DNA of 64,000 bases from an uncultured Clostridium sp. (lineage in GTDB: Bacteria; Bacillota; Clostridia; TANB77; CAG-508). The position numbers were made by a program, and so were the translations under genes. Numbering within the stretch: position 1 is the stretch's first letter; each line of letters opens with the position of its first letter. Of this stretch, positions 35,701 to 44,908 are shown one piece after another. The notes under the pieces were generated by a model that was not told the origin of the DNA, searched no databases, and saw only the letters and a program-made list of their open reading frames with translations. Location of the stretch: the NCBI GenBank assembly GCA_958422985.1, contig CATZPY010000002.1:1-64000 (forward strand). The letters are read 5' to 3'.

Positions 35701-36217
35701 TTTAGATGAGGGTGAATTTATAGCTAGAAAAAATGAATATAAAGATGGTCAATTTGTAAAATATGCTGGAATTATTACAAGTGTAAAGAAGAAATATACA
35801 AAAAATAATACAATAATGGCATTTGTAACAGTTGAAGATTTGTATGGTACAGTAGAAATTATAGTATTCGAAAATTGTTACCAAGATTCTTCTAAATATT
35901 TAGTAGAAGAAAGTATTGTAATGGTGGAAGGACGATTAAGCATTAGGGAAGATGATGAACCAAAGATTGTTGCAAGAACAATAAAGCCATTTGGAGATAA
36001 CAAAAAAAGAATATTAACAATAGATATAAATGGAATGGAAGAACAAGAAAAAGATAGATTAAGGGGGATAATAAGATATTTTTGTGGAGATAGAAATAAT
36101 ACCCCTGTACAAATAATGGAAGATGGTGACCTAAAGCCTTGCGGAGCAATATATTTAACAGATGAAATTTTAAAAGAAATAGAAGAGGCTATAGGAAAGG
36201 AAAGGATAGAAATATAA
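32735..36217 (+). CDS. dnaE: DNA polymerase III subunit alpha DnaE
   Basis: A replicative polymerase subunit. The PHP domain opens with FVHLHIHSEFSLLDGANRI. The polymerase palm has PDFDVDF at 396-402, with catalytic Asp399 and Asp401, then YERKYGKDHVSQIITFGTM. Further parts are LLKMDFLGLRTLTVI (third Asp), GGMDQIP-like YRPGPMDQIPRYI, the helix-hairpin-helix region, and an OB fold near residues 985-1070 (VKYAGIITSVKKKY). The length of 1,160 aa is usual for DnaE; no exonuclease insert as in PolC. AAAAAGGAGA precedes ATG 32735. Confidence 0.96.
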   Translation: MSDFVHLHIHSEFSLLDGANRIKDLPVRAKELGMKAMAITDHGVMYGVIDFYKACKKEGIKPIIGAEVYVASRTRFDKEPQDKRYYHLILLAKNNKGYQNLSKLVSLGFTEGYYYKPRIDLEILEKYHEGIICLSACLAGAVSQAILNGDIEKAEEVAKWHKNVFGEDYYLEIQNNGVKEQVMVNQKIIQIARRLDIPIVATNDAHYLKKEDAYNHEVLLCIQTGKRITDEDRMRFETDELYVKSPEEMSEYFKNFPDAIENTVKIAEKCNVEFDFGHTILPNYDVPKEFNTHYDYFKKLCDDGIKKRYGENPSQEILDRAEYELKIISQMGYVDYYLIVWDYINYAKSVGIPVGPGRGSGAGSILAYAIGITDIDPMKYSLLFERFLNPERISMPDFDVDFCYERRGEVIDYVERKYGKDHVSQIITFGTMSARMVIRDVGRALDMPYAECDKLAKMIPNELHITIDKALEQNKELRDLYEQDEDIGKMLDIARALEGMPRQASTHACGVVITKEPVDTYVPLYVRDGQISTQFIMTTLEELGLLKMDFLGLRTLTVIQDAINLVKENRGIDVEFDKDMGDANVYKLWQNGESIGIFQFESQGMTNFMKELKPDCLEDIIAGVSLYRPGPMDQIPRYIKNKKNPENAEYTHPSLIPILNVTYGCMVYQEQVMQIVRDLAGYSLGRADLVRRAMGKKKLDVMAKEREYFIHGQTDEEGNVIIKGCVRNGIDEASANKIFDEMAEFAKYAFNKSHAAAYAVVSYRTAYLKAYYPEEFMAATLNSFLGNLDKIPMYIDECKRLKIDILKPDINKSYTKFTVDNGKIRFGLGSIKNVGISAVNAIVKEREENGLYESFTDFCERMKNEAVNKKCIESLIRAGAFDEFEQTRSTLLASFESILDTIQETERKSFAGQVTMFDLAMPEENIKELQYSFNVQKEFSEKDLLSMEKEMLGIYISGHPLEKLREQIERETNVNSLKLKELANLQSTVLDEGEFIARKNEYKDGQFVKYAGIITSVKKKYTKNNTIMAFVTVEDLYGTVEIIVFENCYQDSSKYLVEESIVMVEGRLSIREDDEPKIVARTIKPFGDNKKRILTIDINGMEEQEKDRLRGIIRYFCGDRNNTPVQIMEDGDLKPCGAIYLTDEILKEIEEAIGKERIEI

Positions 36218-36220
36218 GAA

Positions 36221-36256
36221 AACGAGATTTGAGTACTGTCCTCAAATCTCATTTTT
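36221..36256. repeat. Dispersed repeat R1, copy E
   Basis: AACGAGATTTGAG, TACTGTCCT and CAAATCTCATT: a base-changed R1 whose arms still pair (GAGATTTGAG / CTCAAATCTC), so the stem has been kept by paired changes. It starts 3 nt after the dnaE stop. Confidence 0.7.
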
Positions 36257-36290
36257 GGTATATGAAGAACTAAGAGAGCCGATAAAAGAA

Positions 36291-36338
36291 AAACATGATT
36301 TAAGCTCCGTTCCTCAATACAAAATCCAGAATCTGGTT
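36291..36338. repeat. Possible decayed second R1 copy
   Basis: ATGATTTAAGCTCCGTTCCT followed by AAAATCCAG has the R1 layout but weak arms. Confidence 0.3.
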
Positions 36339-36342
36339 CTAT

Positions 36343-38961
36343 TTATAGCCATTCACCGTGCTTTTGTATATATTTATATTTTGCAAATTGTGCTATTATG
36401 CAGTACACAACAGGTGTTAAGAATATTAGTGCCATATATTTTATTGGAATTGCTACTAAACCAATTGCAGTACCTAGTGGAGTAAACGGTACTAATATTG
36501 CTAATAAGGAAACTATTATAGATGACATATATACAGGTTTAGAAGCATGGCTTTGTACAAATGGTATTTTTGCTGTTCTAATAATATGCATTCCAAATAG
36601 GTTTGATACAATTCCGTATGAAAACCATATGGTTTGGAACAATGCAGAATCTGCTGGTCCTAATTTGAAAACAAACCATAACATGGCAAATACAATTAAG
36701 TCAAATGCTGAACTTAGTGGACCCATAAAAATCATAAATTGTCTTATTGCACTAATGCTCCATTTTTTAGGTTTCTTTAAAGAATCAATATCTACATTGT
36801 CAAATGGTAATGTTAATTGACCAATATCATATAATAAACTTTGTACAAGTAATTGGATTGGTGTTATTGGGAAAAATGGTAACAATATACTTGCAATTAA
36901 AACAGAGGTAACTTCACCAAAATTAAAACTTACAGCAAGTTTTATATATTTTAATAAATTAGAAAATGTTTTTCTACCCTCTGTAACACCATCTAATAAA
37001 ACATTTAAATCTTTTTCTAATAAAATGATGTCCGCAGTTTCCTTTGCAATATCAACAGCTGTGTCAACAGAAACTCCAACATCTGAATTTGTAAGTGAAG
37101 GAGTATCGTTTATACCATCGCCCATATAACCAACAACATTTCCACTTACTTTTAATAAACGAATAATTCTAGCTTTCTGAATAGGAGATAATTTAGCAAA
37201 AACATTATGTTTTCTTTTTAAAAGTCTAATTACACCACTGTCGGGTAGTTTGTCAATTTCACTACCTAAAATAATTTTTGAGGTTTTAATACCTACTTTT
37301 TTGCATATACAACCTGTAACTTCTGCATTATCACCAGTAAGAACAATTACCCTAATACCAGCTTCATTCATACGTTTTATAGCTCCTGCGGCAGATTCTT
37401 TAGGTGGATCTAGAAATCCAATAAAACCAGTAAGAATCATATTACTTTCATCGTTTACACTAAAATCATTTTGACTAGTAACATTTTTTTTACATATGGC
37501 AATAACTCTTAAACCATCTTTATTTAAACTAACAGAAATCTTTTTTATATTCTTTTTTATCTCATTTGTAATATCAAAAATTTGGTTATTATATGAAACC
37601 TTTGTGCAAATATTTAAAATTTCTTCTACAGCACCTTTAGTAATCATTTTTTTATTATTCGATTTATCTGCAACTATAACCGATAATCTTCTTCTGGAAA
37701 AATCAAAAGGTATTTCATCAACTACCAAATAATCATTTTTTAAATATTCTAATCCATTTTCTAATGCTCTATTAATTACAGCTTTATCAATATTTCCATC
37801 CAGTCCTGTTTGATGATAAGAATTTAAAAATGCATCTTCTAAAACAGAAATATCTTCATTTCCATAGATATCCAAATATTTTTCTAACACAATTTTGTCT
37901 TCAGTTAAAGTTCCAGTTTTATCGGTACAAAAAACATTCATAGACCCAAAACTTTCTACAGAATCTAACTTTTTAACAATTGTTTTTTTCTTAGACATTT
38001 GTACAGCACCTTTAGACAAACAAGAAGAAAGAATTACAGGGAGTAATAAAGGAGTAATTCCTATTGCTATTGCAACAGAAAATGTGAAAGCTGTTAATAA
38101 ATCGTGTTTCCATACATTAACTATAAAAGTAAGAGGAATCATAAAAAGCATAAATTTTGTTAATAATTTACTAATATTTTCTATTCCTTTTTGAAATTCT
38201 GTTTTAGGTTTACCAGAAGTAATAGAATGTGCAACTTTTCCAAAGTAAGTATTGTCAGCAACTTTTATAACAGCACATTTAGCAGAGCCACTTATAACAT
38301 TTGTACCCATAAAACAAATATTATCCAAGTCAGTTATGCTTTCTAGCTCATCTATAGATTTTAAAAGGGAATTTGGAATCTTTTTTATAGAATCAGATTC
38401 ACCTGTAATAGAAGATTGACCTAAAAATAAATCTTTAGATTCTAAAACTCTTAAATCAGCAGGAACCATGTCACCAGCAGATAATAAGACGATATCTCCT
38501 ACAGTAAAATCTTTAAAAGTAATTTTTTGTTTAGTGCCATTTCTTATAACAGTACCTTTGGTTTGCACCATAGCTTTTAATTTTTCTGCAGCTTTATTAG
38601 AACGGAATTCTTGAAAAAACTCTAAAAGTGTACTTACAAGGACCAAACAAATAATAACAATAATGTTTGCAGGATTTGGGTTAGCTGGTAAAACAATATC
38701 GGTATATATTAAAACTAAAGAAATTCCTAATAATATTGCATTAAAAGGACTAAATAAACTTTCAAAAAAATAGTTATACCAACGCTTAGGCTTATTACCA
38801 CTTATTTCGTTCTTACCATATGTTTTCTGGTTTTCGAGAATGTCTGAATCGGTTAGACCATTAAAATTTATATTGTATTTACTAATAAACTCATTTTTGG
38901 GAAGTAAAGAAAAATCTCCATATTCTTTTTTTACATTAAATTCTTCTATCTTTTGTGACAT
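36343..38961 (-). CDS. mgtA: Magnesium-translocating P-type ATPase
   Basis: A type IIIB P-type ATPase that imports Mg2+. The N-terminal cytoplasmic part and first helices read WYNYFFESLFSPFNAILLGIS. The actuator domain has SSITGESDSIKK, the phosphorylation motif is FCTDKTGTLTED, the nucleotide-binding domain has the MgtA-style TKGAVEEIL, and the hinge is MGDGINDTPSLTNSDVG. About ten membrane segments. The 872-residue length is normal. A Ca2+ ATPase would carry different M4/M6 residues. The start ATG follows AAAGGAGA. Repeat R1 copy F lies 25 nt upstream in the gap after the glycosyltransferase gene. I saw no M-box-like riboswitch in that 115-nt gap. Confidence 0.93.
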   Translation of the reverse strand: MSQKIEEFNVKKEYGDFSLLPKNEFISKYNINFNGLTDSDILENQKTYGKNEISGNKPKRWYNYFFESLFSPFNAILLGISLVLIYTDIVLPANPNPANIIVIICLVLVSTLLEFFQEFRSNKAAEKLKAMVQTKGTVIRNGTKQKITFKDFTVGDIVLLSAGDMVPADLRVLESKDLFLGQSSITGESDSIKKIPNSLLKSIDELESITDLDNICFMGTNVISGSAKCAVIKVADNTYFGKVAHSITSGKPKTEFQKGIENISKLLTKFMLFMIPLTFIVNVWKHDLLTAFTFSVAIAIGITPLLLPVILSSCLSKGAVQMSKKKTIVKKLDSVESFGSMNVFCTDKTGTLTEDKIVLEKYLDIYGNEDISVLEDAFLNSYHQTGLDGNIDKAVINRALENGLEYLKNDYLVVDEIPFDFSRRRLSVIVADKSNNKKMITKGAVEEILNICTKVSYNNQIFDITNEIKKNIKKISVSLNKDGLRVIAICKKNVTSQNDFSVNDESNMILTGFIGFLDPPKESAAGAIKRMNEAGIRVIVLTGDNAEVTGCICKKVGIKTSKIILGSEIDKLPDSGVIRLLKRKHNVFAKLSPIQKARIIRLLKVSGNVVGYMGDGINDTPSLTNSDVGVSVDTAVDIAKETADIILLEKDLNVLLDGVTEGRKTFSNLLKYIKLAVSFNFGEVTSVLIASILLPFFPITPIQLLVQSLLYDIGQLTLPFDNVDIDSLKKPKKWSISAIRQFMIFMGPLSSAFDLIVFAMLWFVFKLGPADSALFQTIWFSYGIVSNLFGMHIIRTAKIPFVQSHASKPVYMSSIIVSLLAILVPFTPLGTAIGLVAIPIKYMALIFLTPVVYCIIAQFAKYKYIQKHGEWL

Positions 38962-38985
38962 AAAAATCTCCTTTCGATAAAATAT

Positions 38986-39024
38986 AACCGGGATTAAGGG
39001 ACGGTCCTTAAAATCCCGGTAATT
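38986..39024. repeat. Dispersed repeat R1, copy F (near-consensus)
   Basis: AACCGGGATTAAGGGACGG followed by TCCTTAAAATCCCGGT. The arms ACCGGGATT(A)AGG and CCTTAAAATCCCGGT pair strongly. It lies between the glycosyltransferase stop and the mgtA start. Confidence 0.82.
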
Positions 39025-39076
39025 AATAAAAAATATTTTTAATTACTAAAATGTAAGAATAAAAAACACATAAGAA

Positions 39077-40201
39077 TTAACCAAGTAGAATTTTGCAAAT
39101 ATCTCTTGTAGAGTATTTTTTTGCAAGTAATTTTGCATTTATCTTCATTTGCTTAAATTTATCTGGATTGTTAAGAAGTGAGTGCAAGGTTTCATCTATT
39201 GTAGTGCTAGATTTTATCCAAATGCCAACACCTTTTTCTTCAAGAAATTCTGCATTTTGAAATTCTTGACCAGGAATAGGGTTTATAACGATAATTGGAA
39301 GACCAGAAGCTAAACTTTCTGAAGTTGTAAGACCACCAGGTTTTGTTACTACTAAATCTGAAACACTCATTAGTTCTGGAACACTGTTTGTATATTCCAT
39401 TATTTTTATATTTTCGGGCATATTAGAATTATTTGCAAGCTCTTCAAATTTATGCTTCATTTTTATATTTTTTCCAGATATAGCTACAATTTGAATATTA
39501 TCAAAATCATTTAATAACGAACTTAATACTTTTAAAGTTTTGCTTTTGCCAAGACCAAATTCGCCACCACCAAAGAAAAGAATAGTTTTTTTATTTTCTT
39601 TTAATCCAAATTGATTTAAAATTTCAGCTCTATCAAAATTTAATAAAAATTTATTTGATAAAGGAATACCAGTTACAAAAATCTTTTCTGCTGGAACTTT
39701 TTTGGCTACTAAGTCTTCTTTCATTTTATTATGTGCAACAAAAAAATAATCAATACATTTTTTTCCTACTAACCATTGGTCGTGTGGAGCGAAGTCTGTC
39801 ATAATAGAGGCAATTTTACAATTTATTTTATTATGCTTTTTTAAAAAACTACACATTTGGCTTGCAAAAGGGTGTGTAGAAATAATTAAATCTGGCATAT
39901 ATTCTTGTAGTAAAATATTTAATTTTCTTGCTAATATTTTATTAGAAGTACTAGTAAGCTCTGCTACCGGACCTTTTTGTGAAGTGTAATAAATAGTTCC
40001 CCAAGCCCAAGGTGCTTTTTTTGCCATTTCTTTATAAGCTGTAGTTGTTACTTTTTCTAAGTGTTTGTTTACATACTTCATACAATCAATTATTTCAGTT
40101 TCTACATCTTCATAATTATTTTTTATATAATCATTAATTGCATTTGCAGCAGACAAATGCCCACCACCATATGATGCATAAAAAATTAATACTTTTTTCA
40201 T
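39077..40201 (-). CDS. UgtP/MGDG-synthase-like diacylglycerol glycosyltransferase
   Basis: A GT28-type lipid glycosyltransferase that would use a UDP-sugar and diacylglycerol to make membrane glycolipids and lipoteichoic acid anchors. The N-terminal MGDG-synthase motif is KVLIFYASYGGGHLSAANAI. The C-terminal GT-B half has FFGGGEFGLGKSKTL, VTKPGGLTTSESLASGLP and a final INPIPGQEFQNA. I start it at ATG 40201 (MKKVLIFY), giving 374 aa; an upstream TTG at 40267 would add 22 residues without motif support. It is followed by R1 copy F and mgtA on the same strand. Confidence 0.88.
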   Translation of the reverse strand: MKKVLIFYASYGGGHLSAANAINDYIKNNYEDVETEIIDCMKYVNKHLEKVTTTAYKEMAKKAPWAWGTIYYTSQKGPVAELTSTSNKILARKLNILLQEYMPDLIISTHPFASQMCSFLKKHNKINCKIASIMTDFAPHDQWLVGKKCIDYFFVAHNKMKEDLVAKKVPAEKIFVTGIPLSNKFLLNFDRAEILNQFGLKENKKTILFFGGGEFGLGKSKTLKVLSSLLNDFDNIQIVAISGKNIKMKHKFEELANNSNMPENIKIMEYTNSVPELMSVSDLVVTKPGGLTTSESLASGLPIIVINPIPGQEFQNAEFLEEKGVGIWIKSSTTIDETLHSLLNNPDKFKQMKINAKLLAKKYSTRDICKILLG

Positions 40202-40499
40202 TTTAAAGCCATTCCTTTCTTGTTTTGCTCGTAAAGCATACACAGTTATGGAATTTTTTTCTTCCAAATTACTATATTCATCTGTTTAAAATTGCAGATT
40301 CGTTTTATTAATTAAAATATTTATAATTACAAAAAAATTTTACCACAATTTATAAAAAAATAATAGAAGAAGTTGAATAAATTTGTAAATTTTACACAAA
40401 ATATTTTAAAGAAAATTTAGATAAGAGAATTATAAAAGATTAAAACTTTTATTTGTAGCTTGAAAATTTTTATACGAAGTTTAGATTGGAGGAAGTATT

Positions 40500-40973
40500 T
40501 TGAAAAGGTATTATAAAATATTAATTTCGATGGCATTAATATTAGTATTAATAATTTTAGTAAATTTCATAACTAAAAATGATAGTAATAAAACATATGC
40601 AGCATCTAGTAGTTCTGCTTCAGACTTACAACTAATGGCAAGAGCAATAAATGGAGAAGCGAGAGGAGAACCATATGAAGGACAAGTGGCAGTTGGAGCA
40701 GTTATATTAAATAGAGTAAAAAATTCTAGTTTCCCAAATACGATAGCAGGTGTTATATATCAACCAGGAGCATTTACAGCAGTATCAGATGGGCAGATAA
40801 ATGTTCCAATTGCAGAAAATTCTACAGTTGTTAAAGCTGCACAAGATGCACTAAATGGTTGGGACCCAACAGGTGGAGCAATATACTATTTTAATCCCAA
40901 CACAGCAACTAACAAGTGGATATGGTCAAGACCACTTATAAAACAAATTGGAAAACATAGATTTTGTAAATAA
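40500..40973 (+). CDS. sleB: Spore cortex-lytic enzyme SleB-type cell wall hydrolase
   Basis: A lytic transglycosylase-like enzyme that opens cortex peptidoglycan at germination. The start is TTG 40500 after GGAGGAAG. A membrane or signal segment is at about 7-24. The catalytic domain follows: LMARAINGEARGEPYEGQ (Glu53 the likely catalytic acid), GAVILNRVKNSSFPNTI, VAVSDG-like TAVSDGQIN, and GGAIYYFNPNTATNKWIW. Unlike Bacillus SleB it has no N-terminal peptidoglycan-binding domain (157 aa). ypeB follows, the usual partner. Confidence 0.92.
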   Translation: MKRYYKILISMALILVLIILVNFITKNDSNKTYAASSSSASDLQLMARAINGEARGEPYEGQVAVGAVILNRVKNSSFPNTIAGVIYQPGAFTAVSDGQINVPIAENSTVVKAAQDALNGWDPTGGAIYYFNPNTATNKWIWSRPLIKQIGKHRFCK

Positions 40974-41011
40974 TTTGCAGTAGACAAAATAAGTGATTAT
41001 AGCTAACAGTT

Positions 41012-41034
41012 CTGCAAATGTCGTATGTTTGCAG
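41012..41034 (+). other. Hairpin between sleB and ypeB
   Basis: CTGCAAA (41012-41018) and TTTGCAG (41028-41034) pair. A second small ATAGCT/AGCTAT dyad follows before the ypeB ribosome site. Role unknown. Confidence 0.4.
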
Positions 41035-41097
41035 TTATAGATATAAAATAGATAACTATAGCTATCAGCTATATACATGAGAAATAGGAGGATAAAA

Positions 41098-42489
41098 ATG
41101 GGTTTAAAAGAAAAAGTTATAGACTGGAAAAACAGACTAAAAGACAGGCATATGTTAACAATTATTGTTACATTAATTGCAATAATAGCTTTGCTTGCAA
41201 TGGTAATTTATAAAAAGCAAACTGAATATAGGCAGGCTTCAGAAAATTCGTACAATCAAGCTTTTTATGAATTAGTAGATTATGTTCAGAATGTAGAAAA
41301 TTACTTAGGTAAATCACTAATTTCTACAACATCAGAACATGGTGCAGAAACTTTAACACGTGTATGGAAAGAGGCTAATTTAGCCCAAACTTATTTGTCA
41401 CAATTACCAATAAGCACTAATGAATTAGAAAATACATCTAAGTTTTTAAACCAAGTAAGTGATTATAGTTATACATTGTCAAGAAAGAATATAAATAATG
41501 AACCATTATCACAAGAAGACTTAGACAATTTGAAAGAACTACATGACTATAGTGTCAATTTAGAAAATGTATTAAATCAACTTTCAAATGATATAAATAA
41601 TGGAAGAATTAAATGGGGAGAACTTACTAAAAAAGGAAGTAGTGTGTTTGCACAGCAAGTTAGCAATATTTCTAAAGAAAGTTTTGGAAATATAGAACAA
41701 GAATTTCACGAATATGCAGGGCTAATTTATGATGGTGCTTTTTCTGAACATATTACAAAGTCTGAAAAAGTAGGTCTTACAGGTTCAGACATAGACGAAG
41801 AAAAAGCAAAAGAAATAGCTAAAAACTTTATTGGAGATAATAAAATAAAAGAAATAAATTCTAATGGTTTAGCAGAAAATGCAGATATTCCAACTTACGA
41901 CTTTAAAATTAAATTAAATGATCAAGATGATTCTAATGAACTTGCAATATCAATTACAAAAAAGGGTGGACACATTTTATTTAGCAATTTTAATCGTGAA
42001 GTTAGTGTAGAAAATATAAATGACGAAACAGCAAATCAAATTGCCTTAGACTTCTTAAATTCTAGGGGATATACTAATATGAAAAGAACGTATTATCTTA
42101 AAGAAGAAGGAATAATGACAATAAATTATGCATATGTTCAAAATAATGTAACTATGTATCCTGATTTAATAAAAATAAAAGTAGCGCTAGACAATGGTGA
42201 TATTTTAGGAATAGAAACACAGGGATATTTGAATTCACATACTGTAAGAAACATACCAAAGGTTAAAATATCAAAAGAAAAAGCAAAAGAAGTTCTAAAT
42301 AAAAAATTAGAAATAAAGTCTGAAGGTCTAGCTTTTATACCAACAGAATATAAAACAGAAATTCTTTGTTGGGAGTTTAAAGGTAATGTAGCAGGCACTG
42401 ATTTCTTAGTATATATTAATGCTGAAACAGGTAAAGAAGAAGATATTTTAACAATTGTAAATACACCAAATGGAACATTAACAATGTAA
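41098..42489 (+). CDS. ypeB: Germination protein YpeB
   Basis: YpeB is needed for SleB to be placed and kept stable in the spore. A membrane segment is at about 18-36. A helical domain follows (about 45-200, ENYLGKSLISTTSEHGAETL), then three PepSY-like repeats (about 235-460) with EEKAKEIAKNFIGD, ANQIALDFLNSRGY and KEKAKEVLNKKLEI. I choose ATG 41098, just after AGGAGG, rather than an in-frame start 21 nt upstream. 463 aa, usual for the family. Confidence 0.93.
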   Translation: MGLKEKVIDWKNRLKDRHMLTIIVTLIAIIALLAMVIYKKQTEYRQASENSYNQAFYELVDYVQNVENYLGKSLISTTSEHGAETLTRVWKEANLAQTYLSQLPISTNELENTSKFLNQVSDYSYTLSRKNINNEPLSQEDLDNLKELHDYSVNLENVLNQLSNDINNGRIKWGELTKKGSSVFAQQVSNISKESFGNIEQEFHEYAGLIYDGAFSEHITKSEKVGLTGSDIDEEKAKEIAKNFIGDNKIKEINSNGLAENADIPTYDFKIKLNDQDDSNELAISITKKGGHILFSNFNREVSVENINDETANQIALDFLNSRGYTNMKRTYYLKEEGIMTINYAYVQNNVTMYPDLIKIKVALDNGDILGIETQGYLNSHTVRNIPKVKISKEKAKEVLNKKLEIKSEGLAFIPTEYKTEILCWEFKGNVAGTDFLVYINAETGKEEDILTIVNTPNGTLTM

Positions 42490-42581
42490 AAAAAGTGATT
42501 ATTTTAAGTGGAAATATTTGTTTAATGTAAATAAAAGCATATAAATTGATTATTTAGAGAATATTGGAAGATATGCCAAAG

Positions 42582-42610
42582 TTGACAATAATGCAAAATT
42601 AGCGTACAAT
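42582..42610 (+). promoter_or_regulatory. Promoter of gdpP
   Basis: TTGACA (42582-42587), 17 bp, TACAAT (42605-42610). Confidence 0.72.
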
Positions 42611-42647
42611 TAAATAGAAATTGTTTAGAAAATAAAAGGAGAATTGT

Positions 42648-44651
42648 ATGCTGAATAATAATAGATTTCTTGAAAAGATAACATCAAGAACAAAAATATA
42701 TTTAGCGATTATAGCTTTTCTAATAATTATTATATGTATAAACAAACCAAAATTAATAATACCAGGAATATTATTGTTTGTTTTAATAATAATATATTCG
42801 TATTGGACAAATAACAAGCGAAATGCAGAACTTTCAAGGCAAATACAAAATTTAACTATGACTATGGATGGAACTGCTAAAAAGTCATTAATAAATTCAC
42901 CTTTTCCATTGATAATTATAGAAACAACAGGGAATATTATATGGAAAAGCTCCAAATTTGTTTATGAATTTGCTAATATAGACATTAATAATTATTTAAT
43001 AGATATTCTAGAAGAAATAAAAGAGGATATAAAAGCTGAGCAAGATAAGAAGCAAAAAACTATTGTAAAAAAGGTACAAATAGGAAATAAAGTATATAGT
43101 GTTTTAGGAGAATACATTCGTTCTAAAAATGAAGCTTCTGAAAATATAACTATTTTATATTTTATAGATATAACACAATCGATAAAAGAGAAAAAGAAAT
43201 ATGAAGATTCTAAAACTTGTGTAGGAATTTTAACAGTAGACAATTACGAAGAAATTATACAAAGAATAGATGTAGAAAATAGACCACAAGTTATTGCAGA
43301 AATAGAAAAAGTAATTTATGAATGGGCTTCTTCTACAGGTGGAATTGTCATAAAAAATGACAGAAATACATTTATATATGTTTTCGAATATAAATATTTA
43401 AAAGAAATTAAAGAAAATAAATTTGGTATACTAGATCAAATAAAAGAAATAAATGTGGAAGCTGGTATTCAACTAACTTTAAGTATTGCAATATCAACAG
43501 ACGGTGAAACAAACTACGAAAAATATAAAACAGCATTAGAAAGTATGGATATTGTACTTGGAAGAGGTGGAGACCAAGCAGTTATAAAAGAAGATGGTAA
43601 GTATGTCTTCTTTGGTGGTAGAACAGAGGAAATAGAAAAAAGAACAAAGGTAAAAGCAAGAACAGTTGCTCATGCTTTGGAAAATTTAATAAAAGAGTCA
43701 GAAAATGTTTTAATTATGGGACATTCTAATGGAGATATAGACTCTATGGGATCAAGCCTTGGTGTTTATAGGCTAGCTAAAACATTAGAAAAAGAAGTAA
43801 ACATAGTTAATAACACATATGGTATGACATTAAGTAAATTTATAGAAGAACTAGAAAAAGATGATGAATATAAAAATGCAATAATTTCTAAAAATGAAGC
43901 ATTAAACAAGGCTACAAATAAAACTTTACTAATAATTACAGATACACATAAACAAAATTATGTGGAAGTTCCAGAATTATTGGATAAAGCTAGTGAAATT
44001 GTTATTATAGACCATCATAGAAGAAGTACAGATTATATAGAAAATGCAACTCTTACATTCCAAGAAGTATATGCATCTTCTGCTTCTGAATTGGTAACAG
44101 AAATTTTACAATATACAGATGCAAAAATAAAATTAAAACCAATAGAAGTAGAAGGACTATATGGTGGAATTATGGTAGATACAAAGAACTTTACTTTTAA
44201 AACAGGGGTAAGAACATTTGAAGCTGCAGCATATTTACGTAAATGTGGTGTAGATATAATTAAAGTTAAGAAATGGTTTCAAAGTGATTTAAATAGTTAT
44301 AATGAAATAGCAAATATAGTAAAAAATGCAGAGATGTATGAAAATTCTATAGCTATCGCTATATATGATAAAGAAGATAAAGATGCAAACTTAATTTGTG
44401 CAAAAGCTGCAGATGAATTATTAACTATTTCGGATATAACAGCATCATTTGTACTAGGAAATGTTGGAGAAAAAATATGTATAAGTGGTAGATCTATAGG
44501 AGATGTTAATGTTCAGCTTATACTAGAAAAACTTGGTGGTGGTGGACATATAACTTTAGCTGGAGCACAAGTTGAAGGTATGACACTAGAAGAGGTAAAA
44601 CAAGAACTTATTAATAGAATTAATGAATATTTTTCAGAAATTTCAAATTAG
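42648..44651 (+). CDS. gdpP: Cyclic-di-AMP phosphodiesterase GdpP (DHH family)
   Basis: GdpP breaks down c-di-AMP at the inner membrane. Two membrane segments (about 16-54) are followed by a PAS-like domain (about 80-165), a degenerate GGDEF domain (about 175-320) without the GGDEF motif, and the DHH/DHHA1 catalytic part: GHSNGDIDSMG (about 358), IIDHHRR with DHH at 455-457, and GGGGHITLAGAQV near the end. The length of 667 aa is normal. In this motif set the usual Asn-Pro-Asp before the second Asp reads Asn-Gly-Asp. AAAGGAG precedes ATG 42648. Confidence 0.94.
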   Translation: MLNNNRFLEKITSRTKIYLAIIAFLIIIICINKPKLIIPGILLFVLIIIYSYWTNNKRNAELSRQIQNLTMTMDGTAKKSLINSPFPLIIIETTGNIIWKSSKFVYEFANIDINNYLIDILEEIKEDIKAEQDKKQKTIVKKVQIGNKVYSVLGEYIRSKNEASENITILYFIDITQSIKEKKKYEDSKTCVGILTVDNYEEIIQRIDVENRPQVIAEIEKVIYEWASSTGGIVIKNDRNTFIYVFEYKYLKEIKENKFGILDQIKEINVEAGIQLTLSIAISTDGETNYEKYKTALESMDIVLGRGGDQAVIKEDGKYVFFGGRTEEIEKRTKVKARTVAHALENLIKESENVLIMGHSNGDIDSMGSSLGVYRLAKTLEKEVNIVNNTYGMTLSKFIEELEKDDEYKNAIISKNEALNKATNKTLLIITDTHKQNYVEVPELLDKASEIVIIDHHRRSTDYIENATLTFQEVYASSASELVTEILQYTDAKIKLKPIEVEGLYGGIMVDTKNFTFKTGVRTFEAAAYLRKCGVDIIKVKKWFQSDLNSYNEIANIVKNAEMYENSIAIAIYDKEDKDANLICAKAADELLTISDITASFVLGNVGEKICISGRSIGDVNVQLILEKLGGGGHITLAGAQVEGMTLEEVKQELINRINEYFSEISN

Positions 44652-44653
44652 TA

Positions 44654-44694
44654 AAAAAACTTATTAGCTTATAAAAAAAGTTAATAAGTTTTTT
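44654..44694 (+). terminator. Intrinsic terminator of gdpP
   Basis: Perfect 13-bp stem AAAAAACTTATTA (44654-44666) and TAATAAGTTTTTT (44682-44694). Confidence 0.8.
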
Positions 44695-44746
44695 TATATG
44701 TTAAGAATCTTATAATATGAAAAAAAGCTTGTGTTTGATAATTATT

Positions 44747-44801
44747 GCATACCTTAAATTTTATGAATTTATATTGGATAGAAAATTTTAGGTGAGTTTA
44801 T
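44747..44801. repeat. Dispersed repeat R2, copy c (diverged)
   Basis: GCATACCTTAAATTTTATG, then TTTATATTG, then TAGAAAATTTTAGGTGAG: the R2 order with decayed arms. Confidence 0.6.
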
Positions 44802-44908
44802 AGAAAATACAAAGTAAACATAAAGTAGAAACATAGATATGCACATATTATTTTTACCATGGCTAATTTTTATTTAAAAATAAGCAAAAATTATTGTTGA
44901 TAAAAATA

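Noticed and set aside
36255..36485. 76-codon open frame on the + strand
   Set aside because: It begins in an R1 repeat and then lies antisense to the mgtA 3' end; no ribosome site.
38962..39076. Possible Mg2+ riboswitch before mgtA
   Set aside because: The gap is 115 nt and its only clear structure is an R1 copy.
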